This document shows, one piece after another, positions 6,201 through 7,872 of a stretch of 7,872 nt of DNA. Below the pieces are notes generated by a model that had not been told where the DNA came from, did not search any database, and saw only the letters and a program-made list of their open reading frames with translations. Position 1 is the first letter of the stretch. Each line of letters opens with the position of its first letter. Both the position numbers and the translations under genes were made by a program. Location of the stretch: assembly GCA_008501785.1 (NCBI GenBank), contig QQUD01001047.1, positions 1 through 7,872 on the forward strand. The letters are read 5' to 3'. The stretch comes from Chloroflexota bacterium. Lineage in GTDB: Bacteria > Chloroflexota > Anaerolineae > Promineifilales > Promineifilaceae.

Positions 6201-7872
6201 TTCCCGCTGCAAATAGTTTAGAATATGCTGGGCCGTATGGACGGCGTTCTCTGTATCATTTTCGTAGGCGGTGGGCACTCCAAAAAGAATGGTGAGACCA
6301 TCTGGCAGTTGGCGCACGTGGCCGCTGTATTCTTGGGCAATAGTGGCACAGGCGGGCAAAACGAAGGTCATCATATCGAACAGCGTTTCGTCGTCGTCGT
6401 CGGGGAGAGAGAGTTTAAGTTGGAGAATAACGGCCGTTCGTCGTTCGCCGGTCGCACCGCTCAACCCTTCTTCGCCATTTTCAGGCTGGGTCTGGTGAAT
6501 GCTGCTTTCATGCAGCTCGTGCAGAACCGATTCAGCCTGTTTTTGGTCATATTTTGCGCCTAATTGGCTAAAAATTGTGATGGCTTCGGTGAGCGTGTTT
6601 TGCGCACGGCTGTGCCACTCAGCCGCACTCTTCAGGCTCGACTGCATTAGTGTGGTGTACAAACGGCCAATTTCCACCGACGCCAATCCCTGGCGGTATG
6701 GATCATTAATTTGCAAACACAGCTCAACCGATTCACGAAAATAAGTTTCGGCAATTTGATATTGATTTGTTTTAGTATGCAAAACACCATAAACGCGCAG
6801 ACAATCTGCTTCTGCGTCAACTAAGCCTGCATCTTTTGCCATTTGCAAAGCTTTGGCAACGGTATTCAGGCCACCCTCAAGCTGGTTTTGCTGCGCCTGA
6901 ACCATGCCGTTGATCCAACGCGCCTCTACTTGTAGGTCTGTGCCGCCATATTGATCTGCCAGGGATTTCGACGTGGTGACATGCTGTTTGGCGGAATCAA
7001 TTCGTTGATCTAGGAGGGCGATGCGAGCCAGATTGGCATGGGCACGTGCTTTAATAAATGAATCATCCAGGTTGTTGGCAATTGCCAAGGCATTGTGTAA
7101 ATCTGCACGGGCCATCTGATGCTCACCAATTGAAACGCGCAGCTGCCCAAGATTTAACAGGCTGATTGCCTGGTTTTGAATATCCCCAATTTTTCTGCGC
7201 AGTGATAGTGCTCTTTCCCAGTAACGAATGGTTTGCGGCCAATTTCCTTGCTGTGCGTAAAGGATGCCGAGGTTGTTAAATGCATTGCCCATCCCCCAGG
7301 AGTAATTGAGGGTTTCGTATATCGCTAGCCCTTGTTTGACATAATGGATTGCACTTTCCAAATTGCCACGCTGCCAGGAGATGCCGCCCATTGTATTGTA
7401 CAGATTGGCGAGGATGATAGGGTTTTCGGTATGGTTGTTTGAGGTGTCGACGAGGAGCATTTGAGCAAGATCGAACGCTTCATCTAATTTGACTTGCCGA
7501 AAGCGAATAAACACAATGCGTTCCATGATGGAGCGGTAGAAATGTGGATACGATTCGGCTCCTGATACGCCCAATGATTCAATGCCTGCTTCTAAGTAGG
7601 CAATGGCTGCTTCGAAATCGCTTTTACGTGCCTGAATGTCGGCCATTTCGCGCAAGCCGCTGACCATGACAGAGAGCAAGGCGATGGGCTTGGCTTCCAT
7701 GCTCCATTGCAGTAGTGATTGCAAGGCATGGGCTAAAATTTCGTTTGCTTTTTCGTAATCTCCCTGGAATTTGAATGTTTGTCCAAGTCCAATTTGCGCC
7801 AGCAGGGTGGTTTCAGTTGTTTCTTTGGTATGTTTTTCGGTGAGTTGTAAGATTTGTTGGTAATAGCGAACG
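3243..7872 (-). CDS. Giant TPR / pseudo-cyclase / STAND-type AAA ATPase / TPR signalling protein (5' end outside window)
   Basis: The frame stays open to the right edge, giving at least 1542 residues. A TTG at 7724 is not the start: the codons before it encode a TPR helix pair (LAQIGLGQTF then QGDYEKANEIL) that runs straight through it. Numbering from that TTG: TPR array up to about 405; class III cyclase homology domain 428-582; AAA_16/STAND NTPase from FIGRDASL (614), with Walker A GEAGIGKS (643-650) and Walker B LILLLDDLHWID (770-781); EGNPYFIEEF (868-877), typical of MalT/LuxR-like ATPases; winged-helix-like region about 905-1010; second TPR array about 1030-1480; stop TAG at 3243-3245. 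The cyclase domain lacks key catalytic residues; the ATPase motifs are intact. Related proteins combine cyclase, AAA and TPR parts, as does mammalian soluble adenylyl cyclase. A cytoplasmic sensor or scaffold is likely; no DNA-binding LuxR domain is seen at the C-terminus. Ligand and targets are unknown. Confidence 0.92.
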   Translation of the reverse strand, partial: VRYYQQILQLTEKHTKETTETTLLAQIGLGQTFKFQGDYEKANEILAHALQSLLQWSMEAKPIALLSVMVSGLREMADIQARKSDFEAAIAYLEAGIESLGVSGAESYPHFYRSIMERIVFIRFRQVKLDEAFDLAQMLLVDTSNNHTENPIILANLYNTMGGISWQRGNLESAIHYVKQGLAIYETLNYSWGMGNAFNNLGILYAQQGNWPQTIRYWERALSLRRKIGDIQNQAISLLNLGQLRVSIGEHQMARADLHNALAIANNLDDSFIKARAHANLARIALLDQRIDSAKQHVTTSKSLADQYGGTDLQVEARWINGMVQAQQNQLEGGLNTVAKALQMAKDAGLVDAEADCLRVYGVLHTKTNQYQIAETYFRESVELCLQINDPYRQGLASVEIGRLYTTLMQSSLKSAAEWHSRAQNTLTEAITIFSQLGAKYDQKQAESVLHELHESSIHQTQPENGEEGLSGATGERRTAVILQLKLSLPDDDDETLFDMMTFVLPACATIAQEYSGHVRQLPDGLTILFGVPTAYENDTENAVHTAQHILNYLQREEIQEAFSLSVQMMVTQGPVVAGDAVHGQRPDLLVVGEPVEQAQMLITAVSPNTIWVTDPVRIVSERLFTYSLIDRDDLGNLLLWQFIDEREAPAPARGLAGIQTRFIGRDASLQAMLDLTTNLDQKIGGIVIIEGEAGIGKSRLIREFKTAVNRTDTLIWKGGCSSQRVNHAFSLFADLFQDLFNLQPTNAPDQIQRKIGQGIENWHLDAQASLPFLQMLAGIQPTGSAGQRLKQLEPEQLRQQTFVAIRRLLISQARRQPLILLLDDLHWIDPVSAELLVFVATMVTTDPIMFVCAQRREGSDSPNDRLVRLQSLLPGQTLQMMLDRLLPEQSQMLLHDLLPGVKLPEKLQHIIVEHSEGNPYFIEEFVRMFIEKEFVQQKDGEWQLSSAEGLATIPIPNSLETLIRSRVDALPEELKFTLQCASIIGFEFNHDLLQTITQRPDTNMAVMRLVSRLMLQATAENNQWQFSHALFESVVYNTMLKTQRKTLHVKVAETYEVRQKASDMTFAKELAYHYMKADEPIKALPYLIQAGEVAAAQFAEAEALMHFQEAARILSDLPQPNDKWQWRIAVGLGDVYCFMGQYADSLQALRTGISLAESGRLQRLERADLYRRLGHTARKQGDLEMARSYFKIAKEMLGEPDDAQLQLEASRTFIGMAWVHFAQGQFDEALKACDESLIHAQAADGLNELAATENLLGGIYYHLSKWREAFHHTTRAMVLREQMGYSWGVANTLSNLGILAFVVGHWAKSISFFERSLALRQEMGDVEGIAILQNNLGSAYRGQGKPGLAEPYFHESVKTATLYNINYHIANSSSGLAHVLLQQDKIEESQETITKSLTMATEIGAQDVLAEANRIQAEIMLARSEVEDALTTAQQAAILAAEVGNRSYEAAAWRIAAKSALALNNIDQAISHIEKASEVITEASDDLEAGHIAAQAYHIYRHSNQETEATNALQIAREIFTRLEAHIYLRELTLHATNVDK
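3774..4136 (-). repeat. TPR segment, copy 2 of the internal duplication
   Basis: Residues 1197-1317 in the C-terminal TPR array, partner of 7062-7424. Contains GYSWGVANTLSNLGIL and ERSLALRQEMGD, corresponding to NYSWGMGNAFNNLGIL and ERALSLRRKIGD of copy 1. Confidence 0.75.
5310..5891 (-). other. STAND/AAA_16 ATPase domain within the giant protein
   Basis: Covers residues about 612-805 (numbering from the TTG at 7724). It opens with TRFIGRDASLQAML, the usual FxGRexE-like lead-in. The P-loop GEAGIGKS is at 5798-5775, and hydrophobic LILLL precedes the Walker B acids Asp775 and Asp776, then LHWID. This is the standard signature of the ATPases found in large bacterial regulators and in soluble adenylyl cyclase. 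Nothing suggests loss of ATP binding. Confidence 0.88.
5979..6443 (-). other. Degenerate class III nucleotide cyclase homology domain
   Basis: Residues about 428-582 follow the class III cyclase pattern: TAVILQLKLSL (first strand), YSGHVRQLPDGLTILFGVP (GDG-like hairpin), YENDTENAVHTAQ (EDDAxRAVxAA helix), QGPVVAGDAVHG (GxVxAGxVG), and LLVVGEPVEQAQML (VGDxVNxAARL). The first metal-binding Asp is replaced by Lys437, the transition-state Asn by Glu548 and the Arg four residues on by Met552. The second metal Asp survives as Asp475. A run of four Asp (442-445, a TCG microsatellite on the plus strand at 6388-6402) follows the first strand. The domain probably cannot catalyse alone and may act as a structural or regulatory partner. 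Confidence 0.75.
7062..7424 (-). repeat. TPR segment, copy 1 of a long internal duplication
   Basis: Residues 101-221 align without a gap to residues 1197-1317 (3774-4136) at a constant offset of 1096. Shared blocks include GGI, YSWG, NLGIL, ERxLxLR and GD followed by NLG. Hand counting gives about 25 identities in the 53 residues 141-193, more than the generic TPR consensus would predict. Confidence 0.75.

Larger units (their letters stand above)
57..6438. repeat. Seven dispersed copies of the 10-bp palindrome AACGGCCGTT
   Basis: Exact copies lie at 57-66, 729-738, 2688-2697, 2780-2789, 5745-5754, 6054-6063 and 6429-6438. All lie inside the coding regions of the three genes. Six are read in the same codon phase, giving x-T-A-V; the copy at 2780 is read N-G-R. 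With equal base use one would expect well under 0.01 copies in this length. Of nine CGGCCG hexamers found by eye, seven sit in the full decamer; the other two are at 1025 and 4390. It resembles the highly iterated palindromes of other bacteria, such as HIP1 of cyanobacteria, but the sequence differs. Confidence 0.9.

Noticed and set aside
6388..6402. TCG microsatellite as a phase-variation tract
   Set aside because: It is a trinucleotide run of five units inside the frame (four Asp and part of a neighbouring codon); length changes would not shift the frame, and the tract is short.
7722..7724. TTG as the start of the giant gene
   Set aside because: The frame is open to the right edge, and the preceding codons encode a TPR motif that continues across this point; no RBS is seen.

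Overview
The window (7872 bp, moderate GC by eye) looks like chromosome of a free-living, environmental bacterium. All supported genes lie on the minus strand. A very large cyclase-homology/AAA/TPR regulator, secreted subtilases with repetitive C-termini, and a highly iterated 10-bp palindrome together recall uncultivated filamentous Chloroflexota (Anaerolineae/Ardenticatenia-like). That placement is inference from style; there is no rRNA or marker gene here.

Layout in the direction of transcription (right to left). (1) 7872-3243: the 3' part of a giant gene still open at the right edge, at least 1542 residues. Its order is TPR array, degenerate class III nucleotide-cyclase homology domain, STAND/AAA_16-type ATPase, winged-helix-like region, second TPR array. 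(2) 3242-2814: a 429-bp intergenic region with a perfect 13-bp hairpin followed by a T-rich tail, read as the terminator of the giant gene or of a small transcript, plus weak promoter-like sequences. (3) 2813-234: a complete 859-residue secreted S8 (subtilisin-like) peptidase with signal peptide, I9-like propeptide, two duplicated jelly-roll domains, catalytic domain and nine perfect six-residue GYAWSD/GFAWSD repeats at the C-terminus. (4) 185-1: the first 61 codons of a paralogue of that peptidase, 48 bp downstream and probably in the same operon.

The giant protein has the layout of an intracellular signal-sensing scaffold: an NTP-driven switch with TPR partner-binding arms and a cyclase fold that has lost key catalytic residues. 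The subtilases are exported enzymes or surface proteins. The terminator separates them, so they are probably independent transcription units; a regulatory link is only a hypothesis from adjacency.

The most unusual points are: seven copies of the palindrome AACGGCCGTT, all inside genes; the hexapeptide repeat tail with two alternating serine codon classes; the catalytically degenerate cyclase domain; and an ungapped correspondence between the two TPR arrays, which suggests that the off-window N-terminus carries a second cyclase/ATPase module.
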